A program made the position numbers and the translations under genes. From positions 10,244,001 through 10,308,000 of the forward strand of contig NC_021658.1 of NCBI RefSeq assembly GCF_000418325.1: DNA of 64,000 nucleotides, given 5' to 3'. The first letter of the stretch is position 1; each line of letters opens with the position of its first letter. Below, piece after piece: positions 1-8,534 of the stretch. The notes under the pieces are model-generated. The model was not told where the DNA came from. It was given only the letters and a program-made list of their open reading frames with translations, and ran no database searches. This DNA comes from Sorangium cellulosum So0157-2. Lineage in GTDB: Bacteria > Myxococcota_A > Polyangia > Polyangiales > Polyangiaceae.

Positions 1-77
1 ATAATCTCGGGCGTTTCGATGGAAGGCTCGACCGTCTCGCCCGGGTCATGATCTCGTCCGCGTCCGGAGGTTCACGG

Positions 78-1667
78 ATGGAACGATGGTCGCCGCCGGT
101 GGAGCTGTCGCGGCAGGAGCAGGCGCTGATGAAGCGGCTGACACGCGTGAGAGCACTGTTCGGCTTTCTCAGGCTGCACCGGCACGAGCTGTTCGACGAG
201 ACGTTCCAGGAACAGCTGGAGGGCATGTACCGGACGACGGGGGCAGGTGAGCCGCCGCATCCGCCGGCGCTGATGTGCATGGTCACGCTGCTCCAAGGCT
301 ACGTCGGCGCATCGGATGCCGAGGCGGTGGAACTGGCCGTCGTTGACCTGCGCTGGCAGATGGTGCTCGGCTGCCTGGGTGCGGACACACCTCCGTTCTC
401 GCAGGGCGCGCTGCAGGCGTTCCGAGAGCGGATGGTCGCGCACGAGATGGACCGGGTGCTGCTGGAGCGGACCGTGGCGCTGGTTCGGTCCGGCGCGATG
501 ACGGAGGGCGAAAGGCGTGCGGTGTCGAAAGCGCTGCGGGTGGCCATCGATAGCCGCCCTTTAGCGGGGGCCGGGCGGGTTGAGGACACGATCAACCTGC
601 TCGGCCATGCTGCACGCAGCATCGTCCGCGTCGTGTCAAAGATCACGGAGCGTCCGCCCGAGGAGATCTGCCGCAAGGCGGGCATCCCGCTGCTTCTGGC
701 GCCCAGCATCAAGGCCGGGCTCGACCTCGACTGGAGCGACCCGAAGCAGAAGGCGGCGGCGATTCAGATCCTGGAGCGGCAGGTCTCGTCGTTGCAGCAG
801 TGGGTCGACCGCCATCTTGACGACGTCGTCGAGCAGCCGCTTCGCACCTATCTGGATGCGGTCACCCAGGTTCGAGACCAGGACCTGGAGACAGCCGAGG
901 ACGGGACGGTTCGCATCCGGCAGGGCGTTGCACCTGACCGCCGTGTCTCCATCGAAGACGCCGAGATGCGCCACGGCCGCAAGAGCCGCTCGAAGCGGTT
1001 CGACGGCTACAAGGAGCACATCGCACGCGATCTTGACCTTCCCGTCATTGTCGCCTGCGCGGTCACGCCTGCAAATCGGCCCGAAGAAGAGGGTGCCGCA
1101 CCGATCGCCGAGGACGTCCAGCGTCAGCGGCTGCGCCTCGTCGAGCTCCACATTGATCGCGCCTACGTAAACAGTCCCGTCGTTGACGACGTGATCCGCG
1201 CGGGTGGCCAGGTGTTCTCGAAGCCTTGGGGCCAGCGGGCTCGAAGCCCCGATTTGTTCAGCAAGCGCGATTTCAAGATCGACCTGCGCGCCAAGACGAT
1301 CACGTGTCCAGCGGGACAGGTCGAGGTGTTCGAGCCGGGCGACACGGTCGAGTTCGATCCCGAGGAGTGCGGCGCGTGCCCGCTTCGAGCCAAGTGCACG
1401 CAAGCTGCCTCGGGGCGAGGGCGGACTGTGTCCATCGCCGAGGACGAAGCTCTGCAGGGCAAGTTCCGGAAGTTGCAGCAGACCGGGCCAGGACGCGCCG
1501 TGCTCCGGCAGCGGACAGCTGTGGAGCATGCGCTTGCCCACATCGCGGCACGCAAAGGACACAGCGCACGCTAAATCGGCGCCAGGAGAAACCTGTTCGA
1601 CCTCCGGCGCGCCGCAGCGATCCAGAATCTTGAGGCGGCCCAGCGGCTGATCCAGGAGGCTGCGTAA
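78..1667 (+). pseudogene. IS1182-type transposase with C-terminal nonsense codon
   Basis: DDE transposase of the IS1182 kind. The N-terminal helical part contains the LHRHELFDETFQEQL region, the core has the RSKRFDGYKEH segment and a CPAGQ...CGACPLRAKC zinc-like motif, and the C-terminus has the TAVEHALAHI segment. ATG 78 is preferred over 48 because GGAGG lies seven bases upstream. The frame stops at TAA 1572-1574 after GHSAR, but the same frame continues without interruption to TAA 1665-1667. The continuation reads IGARRNLFDLRRAAAIQN, which matches the usual end of this family. A single change (probably a Tyr codon to TAA) has removed about 30 residues, so the product may be inactive. Terminal inverted repeats were not identified. 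Confidence 0.85.
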
Positions 1668-1779
1668 CTGATTGAAATTAGATAATTTTCAAACCGTTCG
1701 GCGTTCTAGGAGGCGCCCGCAATGCGCTCGGCGCGTAACCTCCCAGCCAAGGGCATCGTGACCGTCCCCGCGCGACGAA

Positions 1780-1845
1780 GGAGGCGATGGCGACGAGAGC
1801 GGAGTGGGCCGAGCGTGTGGAGCGATTGGAGCGGGTTGAGGACCG
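1780..1845 (+). pseudogene. IS66 accessory ORF (TnpA) 5' remnant
   Basis: From ATG 1787 the frame reads MATRAEWAERVERLERV. This is almost the same as the start of the intact IS66 first ORF at 7373 (minus strand), and the GAAGGAGGCG-type Shine-Dalgarno sequence is shared. Similarity ends within about 60 bases. It is a scar of an older IS66 copy, not a functional gene. Confidence 0.7.
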
Positions 1846-1982
1846 CCCGTCCCGTCCTGCGTCCTGGATCTTCCATGCTCGTCGCCGTCGAGGCCTACTG
1901 GCTCCGCGAGGGCATCGGCAGCCGGCCTCGAAGTCGACCTCGCCCCCTGACCACGCTGCGTCGCAGCGGACGTCCGCTGGAC

Positions 1983-2260
1983 CTGGGTTCGATTCCCGGC
2001 GCCTCCACTCAGAAGACACGGCGAGAGCCGTGTCTTCTTGCTTTTGTGTGACCTGCGTGTGACCTGACAAATTTCGGCGACCCTGGATTTGGGGCGGGTT
2101 CGGTGTGGGCAGGACCACCGGGAGCAGGCGCAGCGGGTGACGCCAGGGTACGGGGCTCCACCGAGCTCCACGGCGGGCAGCAGGCCGGCGGGGCCGACCC
2201 CGGGTCCGAGCCTGCGTGCTGGCGTGCTGGCGCAGCTCAGAGCCGGGCGAGCGGACGCGG
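1983..2260 (+). repeat. Direct repeat copy 1: tRNA 3'-end fragment plus downstream 250 bp
   Basis: Positions 1983-2007 form a T-arm (CTGGG, loop TTCGATT, CCCGG), a 7-nt acceptor half CGCCTCC and a discriminator A. No matching 5' half (D-arm, anticodon arm) precedes it, so it is only the 3' end of a tRNA gene. The hairpin after it and about 250 bp downstream recur with modest divergence at 10280-10560. tRNA 3' ends are the classic targets of site-specific integrases, so these may be old attachment sites of accreted elements. Confidence 0.7.
2013..2036 (+). terminator. Hairpin after tRNA fragment, intrinsic terminator-like
   Basis: Perfect 10-bp stem AAGACACGGC / GCCGTGTCTT closing a GAGA tetraloop, followed by CTTGCTTTTG. 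It lies six bases after the tRNA 3' end, where a tRNA gene terminator is expected. An identical hairpin is at 10310-10333. Confidence 0.7.
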
Positions 2261-2354
2261 CTGTGCGGTAACATAGGTGTCGGTAGGGTCCCTGCCCTGC
2301 CGGCCTGCCCTATCCCCCCTGCCCGTGGCCGCGACCCCTGCCAGACCGGCTGCC

Positions 2355-2414
2355 CTTGACACGGGACGGCAACTCCGCTGGCCTCACAGGGCGGGTTGGC
2401 TATGGAGCGCAGCG
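2355..2414 (+). promoter_or_regulatory. Recurrent cassette leader, copy A
   Basis: Core starts with CTTGACACGGGACGGC and continues through CCGCTGGCCT to a TATGG block. TTGACA is at 2356-2361, about 200 nt before the TIR-FHA start codon. The same core occurs at 3656, 10649, 11818, 13227 and 26289, each time on the plus strand upstream of a different gene. TTGACA matches a sigma-70 -35 box, but no canonical -10 lies 17 nt downstream, so the promoter role is inference. Confidence 0.6.
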
Positions 2415-2560
2415 AAGACCAAAGAGAAACCTCCGGACGCCCGTACATGTGGAGGGCTGCACCGCCCAAACGTCGCGCTACCGAGATGAACGCTCAACCC
2501 GTGGGGGCACCTCCAGCAAGCCCGCAGCCGGATCACACTCACGTTTACTGGAATTAGCTC

Positions 2561-3493
2561 ATGACCAGAAATTGTCCAAGGTGCGGAACATCTCGCCCCC
2601 CATCGGCTACACAATGCGACTGCGGCCACGAGTTCCGAGAGTTACAGGGGTACCGTGTCGCCGTCTTATACGCACCCGCTGACGAGCCGTACATGTCGCA
2701 GCTCAGCAAACACCTTGCGCCTCTGGCCCGAGAAGGTGTCAACGTGTGGCACGCGGGAGACATCGCTCCCGGAAGCAATCACAGCGCCGAAACCAATTTG
2801 CATATAGACACAGACGATGTGCTGATCATATTGGCCAGCGCGGATTACGTTGCCAGCGACGATTGCTACAGTCGCCAACTATACGACGCACTATTAAACC
2901 GAAATAAGATAATCATCTCAGTCATACTACGCCCCTGCGACTGGCTGCGCACCCCGATTGCGTCACGAGACATATATTGCAGCTCAAGAAAAGGCCCAGC
3001 AATCATATCAAAGTTAGCCAATCCAGATGACGCCTGGATCGAGGTGGCCAACCACGTCCGAAAAAGACTTGGAGAGGAGCGCACATACGAACCTTGGTAC
3101 TCATCTCCCTCAGGCAATATCTCGAGAGCCGAGCGCCTCAGCTCTGAGAAGTACGCAATCCTTGAAAACACGAGCCAGAACGGGACACGTGTTTACCGCC
3201 TAGGCGAATTCAACACGATCGGTCGCTCGATCAAGAACAATATCGCAATAGTTCACCCGAGCGTGTCCAGGCAACACTGTATTATATCGATGAGAACTCG
3301 CGCCTACGATCCCATCGTCAGCGCGGATCGAGATGGGACTGGATACTTCCTACACGACCTGAATTCGTTACACGGAACAACCATAAACGGATGTCCAGTG
3401 AATGTTTTTAATGGCGGCATATTTCATGGCTTGAGGAACGGTGACCATCTACGAGTTGGCGATATAGAGATGCGATTCTTGCTCGTGGACTGA
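2561..3493 (+). CDS. Zinc-ribbon / TIR / FHA domain protein
   Basis: 310 aa. An N-terminal zinc-ribbon-like segment (CPRCG at 5-9, CDCG at 19-22) leads into a TIR domain at about residues 31-165 (RVAVLYAPADEPYMSQL, then DDVLIILASADYVASDDCY). A C-terminal FHA domain follows at about 208-308, with GRS, the SVSRQH block and the NSLHGTTING phosphopeptide-binding signature. Bacterial TIR proteins usually cleave NAD+ or make NAD-derived signals. Here the position that normally carries the catalytic Glu (CYxxEL) appears to be Gln106 (CYSRQL), so enzymatic activity is doubtful. FHA suggests control by Thr phosphorylation. It is a single gene behind leader A, AT-richer than its surroundings. A defence role is inferred. 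Confidence 0.8.
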   Translation: MTRNCPRCGTSRPPSATQCDCGHEFRELQGYRVAVLYAPADEPYMSQLSKHLAPLAREGVNVWHAGDIAPGSNHSAETNLHIDTDDVLIILASADYVASDDCYSRQLYDALLNRNKIIISVILRPCDWLRTPIASRDIYCSSRKGPAIISKLANPDDAWIEVANHVRKRLGEERTYEPWYSSPSGNISRAERLSSEKYAILENTSQNGTRVYRLGEFNTIGRSIKNNIAIVHPSVSRQHCIISMRTRAYDPIVSADRDGTGYFLHDLNSLHGTTINGCPVNVFNGGIFHGLRNGDHLRVGDIEMRFLLVD

Positions 3494-3510
3494 TCCACGG
3501 GACGACTCGC

Positions 3511-3722
3511 GGCATGCGTGCCTCGCGTGCCTGCGGCAGGCAGGACCCCGGGGAGCCCACATACGACCACAGCGGAACGATCCAGGAGCCGCTCGCCGGA
3601 AGCACGGCGGCCGGGCGCATTCTCCTCCCTGCGGGAGCACCGGAGGCATGGCCCTCTTGACACGGGACGGCATCTCCGCTGGCCTCGCAGGGGGTGGCGG
3701 CCATGGGGGTAGCTGGAGCGGC
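3511..3722 (+). repeat. Recurrent cassette leader, copy B with upstream hairpin block
   Basis: The first half (3511-3650) contains a GCCTGCGGCAGGC inverted repeat and a GGAGCCGCTCGCCG block shared with 4687-4793 and 13072-13215. The core begins CTTGACACGGGACGG at 3656 and is nearly identical to copy E (about three differences over 67 bases). The start codon of the next gene is about 240 nt past TTGACA. This fills the gap between the TIR-FHA gene and the next CDS. Confidence 0.7.
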
Positions 3723-3896
3723 AGAGAGGACCGAGAAGCCCCCCCAGGACGCGGCACTCACCCGCCTATGCGCAACGGCTTGACAGCAACCCCCATGACG
3801 CGCACGAGCACGCATAGGAGGACCACCCCGTAGCCCACAGCGAAGCGACAGTCTGGCGCCCTCAGCCGTGAAGAGAGCCAAGTTCGATAGGAAACC

Positions 3897-4586
3897 ATGT
3901 CATATTTCCGTTTCAGCACATACACTCGAGACGAACTCGTTCGATGCGGCGAGTCATTCAAGAAGGACATCATTTCTTATGTAGATATCTTGAATCTATT
4001 CACCACCTACCAGTGGACCGATTTTGTAATACACTGGTTCGCCTGCGCCGCCCCCTATCCCGCGGGCAACTCCATAATCACCTATGCGCATGAACCGCGA
4101 GCCTCAACACCGTGGCAAACACTGTGCGGCGACAAGGAAATCGCTCGCCGTGAGCCCGGTCCCAGAAACCATGGCGAGTTCTTGCTAGATCTAACCCATG
4201 TAGATGTCGAACCGATGCCCGTCATGACCCAAGGCGGTTGGACAGCCTGGGCAACACGCATCCGGCTCGGCCTCGAATCAGAGTGGGGACATCAGGCGTC
4301 ACCTCGGTACAATATCGAACGCGTACTTATCGACGCCGCAAAACTCGCAGCCGTGCGCGCGCAGGCCAAAGTAATGATCTTTGCATCAACCAACACGCAG
4401 AACCGCGACGACATCGTAGAATGCCTGAGCCGTCTTCGATCTACCAGCGACGATTCAGTGCCGTGGTTGTGGTTCGACATCCCTTGGACGTGGGACCGCC
4501 GCATCACTCGGTGGGAGCCGGCATTCGGTCTTGTGGATGCTCCTGAGACAACGAAATCAGAAGAACCGTCGATACCTCGGGTATGA
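3897..4586 (+). CDS. Unrecognised leader-associated cargo protein
   Basis: 229 aa, no family recognised. It is soluble, with no signal peptide or membrane segment. Visible features are an aromatic-rich middle (LFTTYQWTDFVIHWFACAA) and a C-terminal beta-alpha segment KVMIFASTN followed by DDIVECLSRLR and PWLWFDIPW. The last could be part of an alpha/beta nuclease- or hydrolase-like core, but no catalytic set can be assigned. It stands alone behind leader B and is AT-richer than the flanks, like the other cargo genes. Its stop codon overlaps the start of the following truncated small ORF (ATGA at 4583-4586). The context (TIR-FHA upstream, same leader class) suggests an accessory or defence role; this is inference only. 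Confidence 0.6.
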   Translation: MSYFRFSTYTRDELVRCGESFKKDIISYVDILNLFTTYQWTDFVIHWFACAAPYPAGNSIITYAHEPRASTPWQTLCGDKEIARREPGPRNHGEFLLDLTHVDVEPMPVMTQGGWTAWATRIRLGLESEWGHQASPRYNIERVLIDAAKLAAVRAQAKVMIFASTNTQNRDDIVECLSRLRSTSDDSVPWLWFDIPWTWDRRITRWEPAFGLVDAPETTKSEEPSIPRV

Positions 4587-4793
4587 TCGATCCTGACGAG
4601 CTCGACGCCATCGCTGAAGCTGTTCTCGCGGAGGAGGCCGAGACCTTCTCCCTGCCCGCCGCCCCCGGCCTCGTGCTGGAGCTCGCATGCCTCGCGGCAG
4701 GCGGGACCCCAGAGGACCCCCGTACGCCCATGGCGGAACGACTCAGGCGCCGCTCGCCGAAAGCATGGCGAGCCGGGCGCTCTCCCCTGCGGG
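4583..4793 (+). pseudogene. Truncated MIDPDEL small ORF joined to leader remnant C
   Basis: Begins MIDPDELDAIAEAVLAEE, matching the intact 60-aa ORF at 12888-13070. After VLEL it jumps straight into the GCCTCGCGGCAGG hairpin block of the leader. About 80 bp present in the 12.9-13.1 kb copy are missing, with TTGCCT-like short repeats at the ends of the lost segment, as expected for slippage or recombination deletion. The leader remnant then breaks off at CCTGCGGG, exactly where the IS66 left end begins at 4794, so the TTGACA core is lost. The open frame runs on into the IS but is not a real gene beyond about 4680. Confidence 0.65.
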
Positions 4794-4957
4794 GTAAGCG
4801 CCCAGCCATCGCCATGGGTGCCCCCCCTTGTGACTCTCGCCGGGGTCGACGATGCTGGGCGCGGGCAGCGTCTGCCCACGGTTCGGGCGGACACGGGCGG
4901 GCACACGAGGGCCGGCGAGGAGCTCTCCCCCGGCGCGAGGCTCGAGAGCCGCGTCGT

Positions 4958-6622
4958 TCAGGACGCGTCGGCGTCGCCAGCGGCCGGGGCCGCGAGCGAC
5001 GCTCGTGCCCATGCGTCGGGCAGCAGCTCGTCCAGCCGTTCGCGAGGCCAACCGGCCTGCAGCTTGCCGATCACGTCCGTCGCCCAGGCGAGCGGGTTGA
5101 CTCCGTGCATCCGACACGAGCCAAATACCGTGTAGCCGACGGCGAGGCGTTCAGCTCCTTTGTCCGAGCCCGCGAATAAGTAGTTCCTTCTTCCCAGCGC
5201 TACAGATCTTATCCGACGTTCGAATTCGCCGTTGTCGATCTCGAAGCGCCCATCGGTGAAGCAGCGCCGCCACGCTCCCTCGTGGTTGATGGCATACTGC
5301 GTTGCAACGTACAGCGGCGTATTTGGCACGAGCCGCAGGTGGAGCTCGTGAATCCACTGATACAGCTCGTCGACCACGGGCAGCGACTGCTCCTGCCGGC
5401 GCGTCAGGCGAGCCTCCGCGGACAGCGCCTCAGCCTTACAGGCGGCCTCGATGCGGTAGATGGCCTTGAAGTACGCGAGCGCCACAGCGGCTCGCGCGTC
5501 GCCGCCCCTGGCCGCTTTCTCGAACTTCGCGCGGATATGCATCCCGCAGCCGAGCCGGCGCTCATCGGGCACGATCGCCTCGCCATCGTCGTCTCCGCGC
5601 AACATCGCACCGTACCCTGCGTAGCCATCGCCCTGCAGGTAGCCGGTGAAGCCCTGCAGCAGCGCTGCCGGATGCTTCGCGCTCCAGTCCGGTGCGTACA
5701 CGAACGCCACGAGATTGGCCCCGACGAAGCCCCAGATATGCCCTCTCTTCACCCCCGCCGGATGATCCTGATCCAGCACCCGCATCCCCGTGTCGTCGGC
5801 GCGCAGGTAGCATGAGCCCAGCACGCGCTCCTGGATTCTCTTGGCCACGGAGGCGAGCACATCGAGCGCGAACGCCGACCACTCGCCCAGCGTCGACGGC
5901 GAGAGCGACACGCCGCAACGGGCGTACTGCTGCGCCTGCCGGTAGAGCGGCATCGCGTCCTCGAACTTCTCGACGATGATGCTCGCGAGCAGCCCCGGCC
6001 CCGGACGACCCCGATCCATCACCTTCTCGCTGTCGGCCGTCGTCACTCCCTGCTCGGGGCAGCTCGGGCAGACGAGCTTCTCCCTCTTCTCCTCGATGAT
6101 CCGGAACTGCGCAGGGACGAACTCGAGCACCTCGCTTGTGCGATGGCCGATGCACTTCTTGTCCGCGCCGCACTGCGGGCACTTTCGCTCGGCTTCGGGG
6201 ACGGCCACCACGCGCGTCTCGCGCGGCAGGTGTGCGGGAAGCGGCGCGCGCCCACGGCGCCCTCGCGGCGGCTTCGGCAGCTCAGGAGGTTGCGGCACCA
6301 GCCCCGGCTCCGGCTGCGGCGGAGCTTCGGCGCCGAGCTCCGAACCTGCCGTCCCCTGCGGCGCCTCCGCCCCGAACTCAGCGAACAGCAGCATCAGCTG
6401 CTCGGTCGAGACCTTCTGGCTCTTGCGGCCGTACAGCTCGCGCAGCGCGTTGGCGAGCTTCGCCGACAGCGCCGTGTTCTTGTCGCGCAGCTGGACCAAA
6501 AGCCCGAGCACCAGCTCGATCAGCTCCGGGATCTGCCCGGCGGCCGCGAGTTGCTCGAGCTTCCGTCGTACATCTGCCAGATCGGCAGGGAGCGCTGCTT
6601 GAGACTGCGGGGGATGGGTCAC
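4958..6622 (-). CDS. tnpC: IS66 transposase TnpC
   Basis: 554 aa from GTG 6622, which overlaps the tnpB stop (GTGA). N-terminal helical region (LPADLADVRRKLEQLAAAG), a zinc-binding segment (CPQCGADKKCIGH), then the DDE catalytic domain: Asp in LRADDTGMRVLD, Asp in LQGDGYAGYG, and Glu in the DNGEFERRIR block that precedes SVALGRRNYLFAGSDKGAE. Length and motif order fit an intact IS66 TnpC. The longer open frame to 6868 runs back inside tnpB, so the GTG start is preferred. It catalyses transposition of the element. Confidence 0.9.
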   Translation of the reverse strand: MTHPPQSQAALPADLADVRRKLEQLAAAGQIPELIELVLGLLVQLRDKNTALSAKLANALRELYGRKSQKVSTEQLMLLFAEFGAEAPQGTAGSELGAEAPPQPEPGLVPQPPELPKPPRGRRGRAPLPAHLPRETRVVAVPEAERKCPQCGADKKCIGHRTSEVLEFVPAQFRIIEEKREKLVCPSCPEQGVTTADSEKVMDRGRPGPGLLASIIVEKFEDAMPLYRQAQQYARCGVSLSPSTLGEWSAFALDVLASVAKRIQERVLGSCYLRADDTGMRVLDQDHPAGVKRGHIWGFVGANLVAFVYAPDWSAKHPAALLQGFTGYLQGDGYAGYGAMLRGDDDGEAIVPDERRLGCGMHIRAKFEKAARGGDARAAVALAYFKAIYRIEAACKAEALSAEARLTRRQEQSLPVVDELYQWIHELHLRLVPNTPLYVATQYAINHEGAWRRCFTDGRFEIDNGEFERRIRSVALGRRNYLFAGSDKGAERLAVGYTVFGSCRMHGVNPLAWATDVIGKLQAGWPRERLDELLPDAWARASLAAPAAGDADAS

Positions 6623-7041
6623 GAGGCGCGCTGGATACGCAGGCCGCGCGCATCCATCAAGCCTTGCTTCGACGCGTCGAGATTTCTCACGCCGGGTCTC
6701 CAGCGCTTGCGTCGTATGGCCTGCGACAGGTCGAGCCCTTCGAGCATCAGCGACAGCTCGGCTGCCTCGACCTCGACGTGGGTCGCGCCCTGGGGCAGGT
6801 CGCGGGCGAGGTGGAAACGGCCACGGGCGAGTTTTTTTGCAAATATGGCGTATCCGGTGCGGTCCCAAAACAAGACACGGATCTGGTCGCCTCGCCGATT
6901 CCTGAACACGAACAGATGTCCGCAGAGCGGGTCGGCACCGAAGCGCTCCGCGACCAGCGACGATAGCCCATCGAAGCTCTTCCTCAGGTCAGCCGGCTCC
7001 GCCGCGACGTAGACGCGCACCGACGGCGGCAGCGTCAGCAC
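6619..7041 (-). CDS. tnpB: IS66 accessory protein TnpB
   Basis: 140 aa, beginning MLTLPPSVRVYVAAEPADLR, followed by KSFDGL and the diagnostic GHLFVFRNRRGDQIRVLFWD block of the IS66 Orf2 family. Translationally coupled to its neighbours: the start overlaps the tnpA end (7035-7041) and its stop overlaps the tnpC GTG. IS66 TnpB is needed for efficient transposition, but its biochemical role is not settled. It appears intact. Confidence 0.92.
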   Translation of the reverse strand: MLTLPPSVRVYVAAEPADLRKSFDGLSSLVAERFGADPLCGHLFVFRNRRGDQIRVLFWDRTGYAIFAKKLARGRFHLARDLPQGATHVEVEAAELSLMLEGLDLSQAIRRKRWRPGVRNLDASKQGLMDARGLRIQRAS

Positions 7042-7373
7042 GGCGTCTCCTCGGCCGCCAGCGCCAGCACGCGCTCGAGCGTCGCGGGGTCGAAGCCCGG
7101 CCGAACGCGGACCACCCGCCCGTTGGGCAGCGCGATCTCGATCGGCTCGGTCACGATCGGCGATGCGTCGGCCACGACGTGCACCGGCAGGAACCGCGGC
7201 GGCTCGGCCGACGCTGACGGCGAGGGCTGCGAGGGTCCGTCAGCCCGCAGCTTCCACCGCCACCAGTACAGCTGCTTCGGCTTGTACCCCTCGCGCCGCG
7301 CGAACTTCTCGGCGCTCAGCCCGCTCCGCTCCCATCGCTCCACCCGCTCGGCCCACTCCACCCTCGTCGCCAT
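7035..7373 (-). CDS. tnpA: IS66 accessory protein TnpA
   Basis: 112 aa. It starts MATRVEWAERVERWERSG and carries the helix-turn-helix-like FARREGYKPKQLYWWRWKL segment of the IS66 first ORF, then a C-terminal IALPNGRVVRVRPGFDP block. GGAAGCG precedes the ATG. Remnants of the same ORF are seen at 1787 (plus) and about 56880 (minus), so IS66 has visited this region repeatedly. Confidence 0.9.
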   Translation of the reverse strand: MATRVEWAERVERWERSGLSAEKFARREGYKPKQLYWWRWKLRADGPSQPSPSASAEPPRFLPVHVVADASPIVTEPIEIALPNGRVVRVRPGFDPATLERVLALAAEETPC

Positions 7374-7472
7374 CGCTTCCTCCTTCGCGATGAGAATAGG
7401 TAGCCGGCGCCGCGCCGACCATCACGATGGCGTTGGCTGGGCGGATACGCCGCGGCGCCGAACGGGTCGACG

Positions 7473-7667
7473 GTGGTCCCCGTCGGCGCGCACGTCGCGT
7501 CCGAGCTGCGGAACTCGCGGGCCCCGGTGGCGATCTCCGGGTTCCTCGTGGCGGCCCAGGCCGCCACCTACCGGATCAAGCTCCAGGGCAAGACCCGGAA
7601 CGGCGACCCCGGGCAGCTCGGCATCTACGACGCCTTCGTCCTTCGCGTCCTGCACCTGAAGAGGTAA
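7473..7667 (+). pseudogene. Prophage-type gene, 5' end removed by IS66
   Basis: An open frame ending AATYRIKLQGKTRNGDPGQLGIYDAFVLRVLHLKR begins only about 25 bases from the IS66 right end and has no good start signal. It directly precedes a phage-like small gene two bases later, so it is probably the 3' part of an upstream structural gene cut off at the IS boundary. Function not recognised. Confidence 0.5.
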
Positions 7668-7669
7668 CC

Positions 7670-8092
7670 ATGTCGAGGGTTCTGAACTGGATCGACACGC
7701 TGTTCTTCGGCGTTCGTCGCATCTTCGCCGCGGGCGTCGAGCTGCCGGAGCGGCCGGCGCTGAACTTTGTGGGGGCGGTGGTCCCCGACAACCCGGCCGA
7801 GAACCGGACCGACGTGTTCATCCCGGGGACGTGGCTCATCAGCCCCGTCGTGATGACCTCCTACACGGCCCGGCCGTGGGAGTTCGTGCGGGTCAACGCC
7901 CACGACCCGGTGACGATCCACCTTCCGCCCGCCGCGAGCAGCGCCGGCACCGAGGTCGTCATCAGGGAGATCGCGGGCTAGGAGGGGGCGATCGAGATCT
8001 TCACGAGCACGGGCCAGCAGATCGCACGGAACGGGTACCCCAGCGGGACGATCCGGCTGATCTGCGACGGCGCGACGTGGATCGTGATCTGA
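7670..8092 (+). pseudogene. Phage-type structural protein, copy 1, interrupted by TAG
   Basis: From ATG 7670 (MSRVLNWIDTLFFGVRRIFA) the frame reads 103 codons to TAG 7979-7981, then continues in the same frame for 36 codons to TGA 8092. The paralogue at 27927-28190 has GAG at the stop position (REIAGEEE versus REIAG-stop), so this is a point nonsense mutation. The intact product would be about 140 aa and beta-rich (VTIHLPPA, EVVIREIAG, IEIFTSTGQQI, GTIRLICDG, WIVI), like small tail or baseplate-associated proteins. That assignment is inference. Confidence 0.65.
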
Positions 8093-8534
8093 CGGGCGGC
8101 GTGGTCGGGCAGGAAGAGGGACCCGAGCCCGACGGGGAGGAGGAACAGCCGCCAGAGCCTCCCCCGGCGCCGCCCGAGGAGCCGGTAGCCCCGGCGCTCC
8201 CGATGAGACGGCGCTGGCCGGAGCCGCGGCCCGGGGATCCGATGATTGAACGAATGCGTTCAGGACATCCTACCAAGCGTTCGACGGCGTGCCGCAGAGG
8301 TCGGACTGGATGACGCGGAACCAGTGAGGACTTGCAAAGAAAAAAGGAATAAACTACAAATCAACCTCGCTCACACCGACATTGGTCGTCCTACTAACAA
8401 CGGCCATTGTGCCCCAGACGAAGGCATCGCCGCGCTGCGCGCCACAGCGTCTCTGCCGTCGTGGACGCACCTGTCCTCGGGCGCCAACAACATATATCAC
8501 GTCACAAAAAAAAACACACAAAAAGGAACACAAT
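8093..8534 (+). other. Gene-poor stretch with possible prophage tail end
   Basis: The first 200 bases encode, in one frame, a Pro/Glu-rich segment ending PMRRRWPEPRPGDPMIERM, possibly the remnant of the next prophage gene. It has no clear start and no recognisable domain. The rest is AT-rich and ends in A-runs (CACAAAAAAAAACACAC) just before the next CDS. No RNA gene was recognised. Confidence 0.4.

Larger units (their letters stand above)
4794..7448 (-). mobile_element. Complete IS66-family insertion sequence
   Basis: Three overlapping minus-strand genes (tnpA, tnpB, tnpC) lie between imperfect terminal inverted repeats. The left end reads GTAAGCGCCCAGCCATCGCC and the right end, on the other strand, GTATCCGCCCAGCCAACGCC. 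The 8 bp outside each end (CCTGCGGG, GCCGCGGC) do not match, so the expected 8-bp target duplication is missing. The left flank is a broken cassette leader and the right flank a broken prophage gene. This is best explained by an IS-mediated deletion after insertion. Confidence 0.85.

Noticed and set aside
1710..1745. GGAGGCG at 1710 as a possible 5' acceptor half of the tRNA whose 3' end is at 1983-2007
   Set aside because: It would pair with CGCCTCC, but it lies about 290 bases away and no D-arm or anticodon arm follows. Chance or IS66-related RBS sequence.
2355..2414. Leader core as a sigma-54 promoter (TTGACACGG resembling TTGGCACG)
   Set aside because: The invariant GG at -24 is GA and no GC at -12 is present in most copies.
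4680..5179. Continuation of the MIDPDEL ORF to 198 aa
   Set aside because: The frame runs through leader remnant and into the IS66 end, so the extension is accidental.
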